Position numbers and translations under genes: made by a program
Notes under the pieces: model-generated
Told to the model about the DNA's origin: nothing
The model's input: only the letters and a program-made list of their open reading frames with translations
Database searches by the model: none
Source of the DNA: an uncultured Bacteroidota bacterium
GTDB lineage: Bacteria; Bacteroidota; Bacteroidia; Bacteroidales; P3
Direction of reading: 5' to 3'
Assembly: GCA_902774395.1 (NCBI GenBank)
Contig: CACYIK010000001.1
Coordinates: 186,001 to 250,000 of the forward strand
Length of the DNA: 64,000 nt
Part shown: positions 17,168-25,196 of the stretch, piece by piece
How positions within the stretch are numbered: position 1 is the stretch's first letter
How the letters are laid out: each line of letters starts with the position of its first letter

Positions 17168-17968
17168 CTAGTGGGTGAGGAAGGGCTCCACCTGATCGAG
17201 ATTAAGGGCGTGATCAAGTGTGTATTCGCCCACCTGCTCACGGCGTAGCGAGGCTAGGAAGGCGCCACTGTCGAGGGAAAGGCCAAGGTCGCGTGCCAGA
17301 GAGCGGATATAAGTGCCCTTGCCGCAGTGGATGCGGAAGTCGGCCTGCGGCAGATGCGGGGGAACCTCGCCGAGGGGGTTCTGGTAGAGGTTCTTGGAAG
17401 GTGTATTCTGAGTAACCGGAGTACTCTGAGTAATCGGAGTATTCTGACTTCCTGGTCGGAAGGCTGTGATTTCGAAGCTGTAGACGTTTACTGGTTTACT
17501 CCTTACCTCCTTATCTCCTGATTCCTGACTCCTTGCAATTTCGTAGGCCCGCTGACCGTCAATCTTCACTGCGCTGAACATAGGCGGTACCTGCTGGATG
17601 GTGCCAGTGAACTGACGTACTGTTTCGTCGAGCAGCTCGCGGGTGATATGTTCGTAGGGGTAGTAGTGGTCTACCGGACGCTCTAGATCGTAGCAGGGGG
17701 TGGCGGCGCCGAAGACCATGGTGCCGGTGTAGACCTTGTCGCCGTCTTGCAGCTGAGGGATGGTCTTGGTGGCTTTGCCGATACAGACGAGCAGCAGACC
17801 TGTGGCCAACGGGTCGAGTGTCCCGGCATGGCCTATCTTAAATTTTTTAAGGCCGTAGGTGTTGCGCACTACGGCCTTGATTTTGTTTACCGCCTGGAAG
17901 GAAGTCCATTGGCGGGGTTTGTCGATGGGGATGACGATGCCAGCCTGAAGCTGATCCAATGTAATCAT
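17168..17968 (-). CDS. truB: tRNA pseudouridine-55 synthase
   Basis: Makes pseudouridine 55 in the T-loop of tRNAs. The catalytic Asp is D52 in GHAGTLDPLATGLL. CGKGTYIRSLARDLG near the C-terminus is also characteristic. The 266-residue chain carries two inserts made by word arrays: about residues 146-161 (QESGDKEVRSKPVNVY, from 17486-17531) and 171-189 (QNTPIT-QSTPVT-QNTPSK, from 17404-17457). It follows uppP with a 24-bp gap holding a phased CCTAGG array. Confidence 0.97.
   Translation of the reverse strand: MITLDQLQAGIVIPIDKPRQWTSFQAVNKIKAVVRNTYGLKKFKIGHAGTLDPLATGLLLVCIGKATKTIPQLQDGDKVYTGTMVFGAATPCYDLERPVDHYYPYEHITRELLDETVRQFTGTIQQVPPMFSAVKIDGQRAYEIARSQESGDKEVRSKPVNVYSFEITAFRPGSQNTPITQSTPVTQNTPSKNLYQNPLGEVPPHLPQADFRIHCGKGTYIRSLARDLGLSLDSGAFLASLRREQVGEYTLDHALNLDQVEPFLTH
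17404..17457. repeat. 9/18-bp array inside truB
   Basis: TATTCTGAG, TAACCGGAG, TACTCTGAG, TAATCGGAG, TATTCTGAC: 9-bp words alternating to give 18-bp units, translated as six-residue repeats QNTPIT, QSTPVT, QNTPSK. Confidence 0.85.
17486..17531. repeat. 8/7-bp word array inside truB
   Basis: Units GTTTACTG, GTTTACTC, CTTACCTC, CTTATCTC, CTGATTC, CTGACTC, in frame, 28 bp from the other truB array. Confidence 0.75.
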
Positions 17969-17975
17969 TGTCTAT

Positions 17976-18002
17976 CCTAGGGTTGTCCTAGGTTAACCTA
18001 GG
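17976..18002. repeat. Phased CCTAGG array, three copies
   Basis: CCTAGG at 17976, 17987 and 17997 (11 and 10 bp apart) between truB and uppP. The last copy encodes the final residues of UppP. The same hexamer forms the seven-copy array 32457-32523. Confidence 0.85.
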
Positions 18003-18838
18003 AGGGGAATGATAATGGCGGCGAGGCCCACGATGGCGCAGTAGACTGCGAACCAGATGAGTTTGCCTTTCTTGACGATGTTAATCATCCACTTACAGGC
18101 GATGCAGCCGACAATGAAAGCAGCGAGGAATCCGATAATCAGGGGTATAGTACCAATGGTGGTAGCACCGCTTTGGGCTGCGTCGGCGACAGCAGTGGCT
18201 GTTTCGCCGCTTATAAGTTTCTTGGCATCGAGGAGCGCTTCTCCGAGGATGGGGGGGATGACCATCAGGAAGGAGAATTGGGCCAGGCGTTCTTTCTTGT
18301 TTCCAAGGATGAGTCCGGTAGCGATCGTACTTCCGGAGCGAGAAAGGCCAGGAAGTACTGCCACAGCTTGGGCGATGCCAATGATGAAAGCGTGAAGGGG
18401 TGAGATGTTCTCGCGCTGGCGTGGTTTAGCCCAGTAGGAGAAAGCCAGCAATGTGGCAGTAATCATAAGGCAGATTCCTACCACCAGCAGACCACTACCG
18501 AAGACCTCTTCGACCTTGTCTTTGAAGAGGAGGCCGACAATACCTACAGGAATCATGGAAATGAGGATATTGACGGCATATTTCGAGCCCTCGTTCCATT
18601 TCCATTTGAAGAGGTCGGAGAATATCCAGACGATTTCCTTCCACAGAATGACTACGGTGCTCAGCACTGTAGCAATGTGAACGGCGATGTTCAGGGTGAG
18701 AATTTTGCTGCCATCATCGATACCAAAGAGGTTGGAAGCGATGGTGAGGTGGCCGCTAGAAGAGACAGGGAGATACTCCGTTAGACCTTGAATTATGCCA
18801 AGGATAAAAGCTTGGAACCAGTTGAGAGTTTCTTCCAT
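17993..18838 (-). CDS. uppP: Undecaprenyl-diphosphatase
   Basis: Inner-membrane phosphatase that recycles undecaprenyl diphosphate for cell-wall synthesis (BacA family). 281 residues, eight or so membrane helices, with the two active-site blocks [10 protein letters not shown] (21-30) and [11 protein letters not shown]. It lies between DUF3098 and truB in the usual Bacteroidetes order. Confidence 0.97.
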   Translation of the reverse strand: MEETLNWFQAFILGIIQGLTEYLPVSSSGHLTIASNLFGIDDGSKILTLNIAVHIATVLSTVVILWKEIVWIFSDLFKWKWNEGSKYAVNILISMIPVGIVGLLFKDKVEEVFGSGLLVVGICLMITATLLAFSYWAKPRQRENISPLHAFIIGIAQAVAVLPGLSRSGSTIATGLILGNKKERLAQFSFLMVIPPILGEALLDAKKLISGETATAVADAAQSGATTIGTIPLIIGFLAAFIVGCIACKWMINIVKKGKLIWFAVYCAIVGLAAIIIPLLG

Positions 18839-18841
18839 TGT

Positions 18842-19120
18842 TTATTCGTTCTTTTTTCCTTTGAACATGATGGCGAGGATCTCGACCACGAAGCCCACGG
18901 TGATGAGGATGGGAGCCACAACGAGACGTCGCGAGTCGAACATGGCGTCGTTGAACGTGTTCGGGTCGTCGCTGCCGCCACCGCTGAGCATGATATAGCC
19001 TATGGCGAGGACGATGAGTCCCGCTATCATCAGGATGTAGTTGGTGCGTCCAAAAACGAGGTGGAAACCGTGCTTGGTTTCGTTGGCAGCCTCTTGCTTG
19101 GTGAGAGGTTTGTTTTTCAT
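18842..19120 (-). CDS. DUF3098 family membrane protein
   Basis: A 92-residue protein with two membrane segments (YILMIAGLIVLAIGYIML and LVVAPILITVGFVVEILAIMF) around a short acidic loop. It matches the small protein regularly encoded between ftsX and uppP in Bacteroidetes. Function unknown; the context suggests a link to division or envelope synthesis. Confidence 0.88.
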   Translation of the reverse strand: MKNKPLTKQEAANETKHGFHLVFGRTNYILMIAGLIVLAIGYIMLSGGGSDDPNTFNDAMFDSRRLVVAPILITVGFVVEILAIMFKGKKNE

Positions 19121-19146
19121 TGCTTTAACTATTTGCTATTATCTGT

Positions 19147-20001
19147 TTAATTTCTGGAGATATAGATTCTGACCGTAAGTGCCGTGGAGAGGTAGGCGAT
19201 GCCGATGCCGACAAGCACGATGACCGCCCCGATGAGTCCGTACCACAGCAGGTGCTCCTGACCGATGATGTCGAGGGCGAATTCGTTGCTGAAAGCCCAC
19301 ACGGTGAAGAATGTGAGAGCGTCGGCTATCAATCCTCCGATGGCGCCGTAGGCGATGCTGCGGAGACGGAAGGGACGGGCGATGAATGACGACTTGGCGC
19401 CCACCAAACGCATGGTGGCGATGGTTTCTCTACTGCTGTAGATGGCGATACGTATCAGGCTGTTGATGAGCACGATGGTTATCACCAGCAGCAGTGCCAC
19501 GAAGACGATGAGGAACCAGGAAAGCTTGTAGAACACCTCGCGGAGGTCGTTGACGACATTCTCCTGATAGGCCACGCCGGTGACACCCTCGCGGTGGCGC
19601 ATCTCGGCACAGAAGCGGTCGAGGGTTTCTGTGCTGTTGTCAGGCAGCAGCGCCACGTTGAAATTCACCATCAACGACGGGTAGAGGGGATTGTAGCCAG
19701 CGAAGCCCACGAAATCTTCACCCAGTTCTTCGGTGAAGATCTCGGCAGCCTTCTCTTTCGAGATATAGTCGACATGCTTCACCACCTCCATCTTGGAGAT
19801 GTCATCCTTTAGTGCCAGCGCCAGGCTGTCGCTCACATCGGGCGACAGGTCCACCTTGTAGGTGATGCGCTCCTGGGCATCGTGCGTCAGTCGATAGGAG
19901 TGGTACTCGATGGTGAGCAGGAGTCCCAGCATGAAGAGCACCAGCGAGATACCCAAGATGGTGGCTCCGTGATTACCCCAGAGATTTACCTTGTTTTTCA
20001 A
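19147..20001 (-). CDS. ftsX: Cell-division protein FtsX
   Basis: 284-residue permease-like subunit of the FtsEX complex, which transmits ATPase action to periplasmic cell-wall hydrolases. One N-terminal membrane helix, a periplasmic domain (residues about 40-160) and three C-terminal helices are visible, with RLVGAKSSFIARPFRLR before the last pair as in the family. ftsE is not adjacent, as is usual in this phylum. Its start codon lies within the word array 19994-20035. Confidence 0.95.
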   Translation of the reverse strand: MKNKVNLWGNHGATILGISLVLFMLGLLLTIEYHSYRLTHDAQERITYKVDLSPDVSDSLALALKDDISKMEVVKHVDYISKEKAAEIFTEELGEDFVGFAGYNPLYPSLMVNFNVALLPDNSTETLDRFCAEMRHREGVTGVAYQENVVNDLREVFYKLSWFLIVFVALLLVITIVLINSLIRIAIYSSRETIATMRLVGAKSSFIARPFRLRSIAYGAIGGLIADALTFFTVWAFSNEFALDIIGQEHLLWYGLIGAVIVLVGIGIAYLSTALTVRIYISRN

Positions 20002-20035
20002 TTTTCAATTATCAATTTTCAATTATCAATTAGCA
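19994..20035. repeat. 7-bp word array bridging dnaN stop and ftsX start
   Basis: Units TTTTTCA, ATTTTCA, ATTATCA, ATTTTCA, ATTATCA, ATTAGCA. The ftsX start codon and the dnaN stop codon both lie inside. Confidence 0.88.
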
Positions 20036-21168
20036 AGCATGACAGGCATGACGAGCATGAGGATATCGTCCTGCTTCTCGGTGTCGTCGTCGCCATAAGG
20101 GAATATGATACCCGCGCGCGAGGGATGAGACAGTTCGACGAGCACCTGTTCGCTGTCGAGGTAGGAGATCATCTCAGTGAGGAACTTGGCGTTGAAGCCG
20201 ATGTCCATCGGTTCGCCCTCATACTGGCAGGGGAGAGTCTCATGGGCGTTGTTCGACAGTTCGAGGTCTTCGGCCGAGATGTCGAGCTGATCCTTGCCGA
20301 TGGAGAGGCGCACCTGACGTGTAGCCTCGCTGGCGAAGATGCTGACGCGGCGCAGCGTGTTGAGGAACGACTGGCGGTCGAGGATAAGCTTGTTGGGATT
20401 GTCCTTAGGAATGGCGGCCTCGTAATTGGGGTAGCGACCGTCGACCAGACGGCAGACGATATAGAAGGTATCGAAAGTGATGAAGAGGTTCGTGTTGTTG
20501 TACTCGATGGTCACTTCGCCCTCTTCCTTACGGCCGGCAAGGATATTCTTGACGATGATGATGGGTTTCTTCGGCAGGATGAAGTTGGTGCTCTCGTCGC
20601 AGGTGACATCCTTGCGGCGGTAGCGCACCAGCTTGTGGGCGTCGGTAGCCACGAAGGTCACACCGTCGGGCGTCATCTCGCAGAAGATACCGCTCATCTG
20701 CTGGTGCATCTCGTCGTTGGAAGTGGCGAAGACGGTCTTGTTGATAGCGTTAACAAGTGCAGTGCTGCTCATCACCACTTTGCTGGTGCTCTCGCGAGCC
20801 GGCATAGTGGGGTAGGTGGCGGCATCCATGCCTGCCAGACGGTACTGACCCGTACCCGACACGATGTCGATGGAGTAGTTGGCGGGATCGACGTTGAAGG
20901 TCAGGGGCACATCGTCGAACGACTTCAGAATGTCCAGAAGCATCTTCGACGGCACAGCCACCTCTTCGGCGGCCTCCATACGGCCGGTCTCAACGGTCAT
21001 GCGAGCCATGAGTGTCGTCGTCAGGTCCGTGGTCTTGATGGTGAGGTCGTTCTCCTCCAGATGGAAGTGGAAACAGTTGATAATGGGCATCGTGTTGCTC
21101 GACGACAGCACGCCGCTGAGCGACTGCAACTGCTTGTGTAATTGCTGACTATTAACGATAAACTTCAT
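20026..21168 (-). CDS. dnaN: DNA polymerase III sliding clamp (beta subunit)
   Basis: 380 residues forming the three repeated clamp domains. MKFIVNSQQLHKQLQSLSGVLSSSNTMPI is a typical start, and the C-terminal VMPVMLAN matches the family tail (VMPMR/ML). It keeps polymerase on DNA and binds other replication proteins. Its last three residues and stop codon lie within a word array. Confidence 0.97.
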   Translation of the reverse strand: MKFIVNSQQLHKQLQSLSGVLSSSNTMPIINCFHFHLEENDLTIKTTDLTTTLMARMTVETGRMEAAEEVAVPSKMLLDILKSFDDVPLTFNVDPANYSIDIVSGTGQYRLAGMDAATYPTMPARESTSKVVMSSTALVNAINKTVFATSNDEMHQQMSGIFCEMTPDGVTFVATDAHKLVRYRRKDVTCDESTNFILPKKPIIIVKNILAGRKEEGEVTIEYNNTNLFITFDTFYIVCRLVDGRYPNYEAAIPKDNPNKLILDRQSFLNTLRRVSIFASEATRQVRLSIGKDQLDISAEDLELSNNAHETLPCQYEGEPMDIGFNAKFLTEMISYLDSEQVLVELSHPSRAGIIFPYGDDDTEKQDDILMLVMPVMLAN

Positions 21169-21203
21169 ATTGTAATATTTTTATTTGTTCCTATTTTAAA
21201 ATG

Positions 21204-21211
21204 CAAAAATA
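21204..21211 (-). promoter_or_regulatory. -7 box upstream of dnaN
   Basis: CAAAAATA is TATTTTTG on the minus strand, 35 bp before the dnaN ATG. No clear -33 element at the right distance. Confidence 0.55.
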
Positions 21212-21260
21212 CCAATTTATTCTCAAATCCAGATTCCTGTTTCTGATTTCTTATCAACTA

Positions 21261-21647
21261 CTAATCAACACTCACCGTCGTAAAGACCCCTTCAGGAAGA
21301 TGGATATCGGTCCAGTGGTAGGCACAGTTGGCGTGAGAGTACTCGTCATCCAGGTAGAAGGAGCCACGGATGTGGTCGTCGCGGTAGATACGGCAATCAG
21401 GTTCATAGAGCACTACGACATTGTTATAGGTTTGATTGTTGTTGAGGGTATAGCTGCCGCCGATGCTGTCGGGTGTTTCCAAATGGACGAAGTAGCCTGC
21501 CACGGGCAGTTGTCCTGACGACATCATTGTGCACTGACGCACATCAATCACCACCCCTTTGAACGATATCTCGTCATGCTTCGTACAGGAAGCGAGCAAC
21601 AGCATGATTGCCGCAACGATGAATTTAGAATAACCGAAGTGCTTCAT
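21261..21647 (-). CDS. Putative lipoprotein, function unknown
   Basis: 128 residues with lipobox MLLLAS-C after a charged N-terminus. The mature domain appears beta-rich (GVVIDVRQCTMMSSGQLPVAGYFVHLE). The gene overlaps the 3' end of dapD by 23 bases in another frame, so translation is probably coupled. Family not recognised. Confidence 0.75.
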   Translation of the reverse strand: MKHFGYSKFIVAAIMLLLASCTKHDEISFKGVVIDVRQCTMMSSGQLPVAGYFVHLETPDSIGGSYTLNNNQTYNNVVVLYEPDCRIYRDDHIRGSFYLDDEYSHANCAYHWTDIHLPEGVFTTVSVD

Positions 21648-22413
21648 TGAGAGAGGTCTTTTTATCTGTAGATTCTTTTCGCTGGCCTATGATGAGAGCG
21701 CACGAGACGCTGTAGTCGCCTGCGGGGAAATGTTTCGGATAACTACCCGGAATCACTACGCTTCGTGCCGGCACACGGCCGATATATGTTACGGGTGTTG
21801 GGCCCGTGACATCGATGATATGTGTCGACGCTGTAATCACCGTACCCGACCCCAGCACTGCCTCGTGCTCGATATGGGCACCTTCGACGATGATGCAGCG
21901 GCTGCCGATGAAGCAGTTGTCCTCCACGATGACCGGTGCCGCCTGCACAGGTTCCAGCACTCCACCGATACCCACGCCGCCGCTCAGATGCACATTCTTG
22001 CCTATCTGGGCACAGCTGCCCACCGTGGCCCAAGTGTCTACCATCGTGCCGCTATCCACATAGGCGCCGATATTCACATACGAAGGCATCAGTATCGTCC
22101 CGGGAGCGAGGTAGGCACCATAGCGCGCCACTGCCGGCGGCACGACACGCACGCCTCCTTCAGCGAAATGGCGTTTGAGGGGTATCTTGTCGTGATATTC
22201 CATAGGACCTGCCTCGAGCGTCTGCATGCCGCAGACGGGGAAATAAAGCAGGACGGCTTTCTTGACCCATGAGTTGACTGTCCAGGTGGCGGGGTCGACG
22301 ACACGTACCTCGCCACGGTCGAGCATGGCGACAGTCTCAAGTACCGCCTCCCTGTATTCTTTCTTCTCGAGCAGCTCTCGCTGCTCCCACGCTTGTTCTA
22401 TATATTCTTTCAT
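21625..22413 (-). CDS. dapD: Tetrahydrodipicolinate N-succinyltransferase
   Basis: Succinylates tetrahydrodipicolinate on the route to diaminopimelate. The centre and C-terminal half show the left-handed beta-helix hexapeptide pattern (GAYVDSGTMVDTWATVGSCAQIGKNVHLSGGVGIGGVLEP). I choose M at 22413 (MKEYIEQAWE), giving 262 residues. The in-frame upstream start at 22428 would add only MVNGY, encoded by the word array. With dapF it points to the succinylase pathway. Confidence 0.96.
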   Translation of the reverse strand: MKEYIEQAWEQRELLEKKEYREAVLETVAMLDRGEVRVVDPATWTVNSWVKKAVLLYFPVCGMQTLEAGPMEYHDKIPLKRHFAEGGVRVVPPAVARYGAYLAPGTILMPSYVNIGAYVDSGTMVDTWATVGSCAQIGKNVHLSGGVGIGGVLEPVQAAPVIVEDNCFIGSRCIIVEGAHIEHEAVLGSGTVITASTHIIDVTGPTPVTYIGRVPARSVVIPGSYPKHFPAGDYSVSCALIIGQRKESTDKKTSLNEALRLF

Positions 22414-22455
22414 ATAACCGTTAACCATTAATCGTTAATCATTAACCATTAACTA
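22414..22455. repeat. 7-bp word array before dapD
   Basis: Units ATAACCG, TTAACCA, TTAATCG, TTAATCA, TTAACCA, TTAACTA span the gap from the stop of the T9SS gene to the dapD start. Confidence 0.88.
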
Positions 22456-22456
22456 C

Positions 22457-25138
22457 TTACCTTACCAGCAATATGGTACCCGTCTTTCTCTGCAGTTTTT
22501 CCGGCTGCAACCTTGTCCGATATTCCAAATTGAAGACATAGGCTCCCTGCGGGCACCGCTCGCCATCCTTCGTTCCGTCCCATCGGGCATCCAAACCCTC
22601 CAGATGTGCAACAAGCAGACCCTGACGGGTATATATCCATATTTTCAGCTCGGCGACATCGCGTATTGCCGGCTGCCAGGTATTGTTCGTTGATTCGTCG
22701 GGCGTGAACACATTCGGTATCGCCAACGCCGCACGGTCGATTTGTATCACCGTCTGTGCCGTGTCGGCGCATCCTTCGATGCTGTAGGCTATCAGCATCA
22801 CCGGCAGTGAGTCGGCCTCTACGGGATAGTGGTAGGTGAAATGCTGCTCATCAGTACTGTCACCCTCAATAATCCACTGACGTGTGTAACGTTGTGTGCT
22901 GGCATCATAGAAGCGGACATCGGGATTAGAGGGCGTCACCACCATGGGTATCGCCTTGATTTCTGCCTTCATCCCCTCGGCCAGAAGACCCAGGTGGAGG
23001 GTTATTATGGAATCGCACCCTACGGCATTCGTCAGCGTCGTCGTGTAAATGCCAGAATGTGTATAAGATATGCCGTCGAGCACATAGCCTTCCGATGCGC
23101 ACACCGTGTCATAGATATGTGTCTCGCTGTGCAGCAACACCGTCAGGTCTATGTTTAGCACCGAATCACAGCCCTCTGCCGTCGTCAGCGTCACCACATG
23201 GTGTCCCGAGCTGGTCATCGGCTGATCGGCAACAATAAACGGTATATTGTCACACGTCACCGTGTCGATATCCACACTGTAGGTCTTCATCACCCTCAGC
23301 ACTAACGTCACCACGCTGTCAGCCCCGTAGCGGTCTGTCAACGGCAGCGTCACGCTGTCCGCCGCATCGAACCGCAGACCCATCCAATCATAGGGCAGTC
23401 TGTCGTCGCAAACGGCCGTCTCGTATTTGTATGCATGGTTGTGATGCACCACGAGTCTAATCCTCGTACTGCTATCGCACCCATATCTGTTCATATCATG
23501 CAGCACCGTGTCTATCGACTCATAAAACTGCCGCCCGGCATAGATTACAGGCAGCGCATTCTCTACTACCTCAAACGAGGTGTCTCGGTAATCCGTCGGG
23601 AAGACCGTCAGCGACAGCACCACCACACTGTCGGCGCCGTTCGAGGCCCCCAACACTATGGTGTCCTTTGTGGTTGTACTGTATTGTCGTCCGTTCCACA
23701 GATACGGTGTCGCGTCGGCACAGATGGTATCTGTCTCCACGGTCATACTATTCTCCATCACTCGCAAGGTATACACCACATTGCTGTCGCACCCGTGCAC
23801 CGTGGTGCCTGCCAACAGTGTATCCTCCACGGGTCCATAGAACACGTGTCCCATGAAAGAGTGGGGGAGTGCGTTCTCCACCACAGACTCCTCCACCTCG
23901 CTGCTATAGTTGGGATAGACCCTCACATGTGTGGTGTGGGTACTATCGCACCCATAGCGCGACACGCCGTGGCTGACCAGGTCCGTGTCCGCCACATACA
24001 CATGTCCACCGTAGCTCACCGTTCCGCATCCCACAACCTCACTCTCTGTGTTTTTCTCCGGATGGAACGTCAGAGATACCACGGTGTCAATATCTGTGCA
24101 TGTGCTGTAGATATGATATGAATACTGTACCATGCTGTCGGCCAACAATTGCGTCGGTGCCGTAATGGTGAACGACGAATCGTTTACCATTGTCACGCCG
24201 TAGCCCGACACCATGAACGAGTCCGCCAGGCAGTTGTTGCTCGGAATCAGCGACGGATCCAAGGCCAGCTCCCATTCGAAAATATAACCGTTATCCATCG
24301 AATAGCCGTCCATCACCTCGACATACCAAGTGCCGTTCAGCGGGCAACCTATCAGCGAAGCAAAACTCTGGTCAGGATGGTAGAAATTGGTTCCTGCCGC
24401 CACATTCGACGAGTCTATCACCGAGTGCGTGGTCGGCGACCCCGTTGACGTGAAACTCGGTATCGTCCTGCTGTGTGCATGTCCGGAACGATAGATGATT
24501 CCATCATCGTTGTTATTGGCATGGGCGTAGACATAGCCTGAGTTGGTGTTGCTGCTCCAGCAATAGTTCCAACCGATACCAGGGGCATTGTATCTTGCCG
24601 TCGAGTCACACTTGTTCGAGCTATACTCATTGTCGTTCGCCAGGCCGAAGAAGGTCCCACCCGACACATTATTTCCACTCAGCCAGTGGCGCGACGCGGT
24701 GGGAATGGAGCTCGAGCAGGACGCCGTGTTTTGTCCATCGAAGCGCATGATATCCACCTTCTGTCCGTTGGGACAGGTCACATTGATATAGATATCCGCT
24801 ATAAAAGAATGCTCTATATTCAACCTGATATATTTGATGTCGTTCACGGAGGTCACGCTGGCACCTGTAGGGAAGATGTCGAATGTCACCGGTGAGCGGT
24901 AGGAGCAGCCCAGCGTTCCGCACGGTACGCCGTCAGGCAGAAATATTCTGTCACTGTGGCCCAAAGTGGCTTGTTCATAGTCTATCACTACATTGTGAGT
25001 ATCCTGATAGCCGAAAGTCACCATTTCCTGGGTTCCCACACACATAGAAGTCGGCACAGAGAAACTGACAATACTCTGCCCCCACGACGGCCCACAGGCC
25101 AGTGCCAGCAGCATCATTATTATCAGTCTTGTACGCAT
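22457..25138 (-). CDS. T9SS type B sorting-domain surface protein
   Basis: 893 residues. A signal peptide (to GPSWGQ) precedes an N-terminal jelly-roll region with IEHSFIADIYINVTCPNGQ and GTWYVEVMDGYSMDNGYIFEWELALDP, which resembles the P-domain of proprotein convertases. A long middle follows of repeated Thr/Val-rich modules with C-D-S (GCDSxxxxxxxV, about eight copies). The last 80 or so residues (AIPNVFTPDESTNNTWQP ... ILLVR) form the gliding-motility-type C-terminal signal recognised by T9SS. Expected on the cell surface or secreted. It is a tandem paralog of the next gene. Confidence 0.88.
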   Translation of the reverse strand: MRTRLIIMMLLALACGPSWGQSIVSFSVPTSMCVGTQEMVTFGYQDTHNVVIDYEQATLGHSDRIFLPDGVPCGTLGCSYRSPVTFDIFPTGASVTSVNDIKYIRLNIEHSFIADIYINVTCPNGQKVDIMRFDGQNTASCSSSIPTASRHWLSGNNVSGGTFFGLANDNEYSSNKCDSTARYNAPGIGWNYCWSSNTNSGYVYAHANNNDDGIIYRSGHAHSRTIPSFTSTGSPTTHSVIDSSNVAAGTNFYHPDQSFASLIGCPLNGTWYVEVMDGYSMDNGYIFEWELALDPSLIPSNNCLADSFMVSGYGVTMVNDSSFTITAPTQLLADSMVQYSYHIYSTCTDIDTVVSLTFHPEKNTESEVVGCGTVSYGGHVYVADTDLVSHGVSRYGCDSTHTTHVRVYPNYSSEVEESVVENALPHSFMGHVFYGPVEDTLLAGTTVHGCDSNVVYTLRVMENSMTVETDTICADATPYLWNGRQYSTTTKDTIVLGASNGADSVVVLSLTVFPTDYRDTSFEVVENALPVIYAGRQFYESIDTVLHDMNRYGCDSSTRIRLVVHHNHAYKYETAVCDDRLPYDWMGLRFDAADSVTLPLTDRYGADSVVTLVLRVMKTYSVDIDTVTCDNIPFIVADQPMTSSGHHVVTLTTAEGCDSVLNIDLTVLLHSETHIYDTVCASEGYVLDGISYTHSGIYTTTLTNAVGCDSIITLHLGLLAEGMKAEIKAIPMVVTPSNPDVRFYDASTQRYTRQWIIEGDSTDEQHFTYHYPVEADSLPVMLIAYSIEGCADTAQTVIQIDRAALAIPNVFTPDESTNNTWQPAIRDVAELKIWIYTRQGLLVAHLEGLDARWDGTKDGERCPQGAYVFNLEYRTRLQPEKLQRKTGTILLVR

Positions 25139-25196
25139 ATTTTACGTTAGACGTTTGCGGTTTTACTTTTTAGTTTTTACCTTTTACTTCTCAACG

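Noticed and set aside
19882..21141. Long open frame antisense to dnaN and ftsX
   Set aside because: It spans two well-conserved genes on the other strand and shows no motif.
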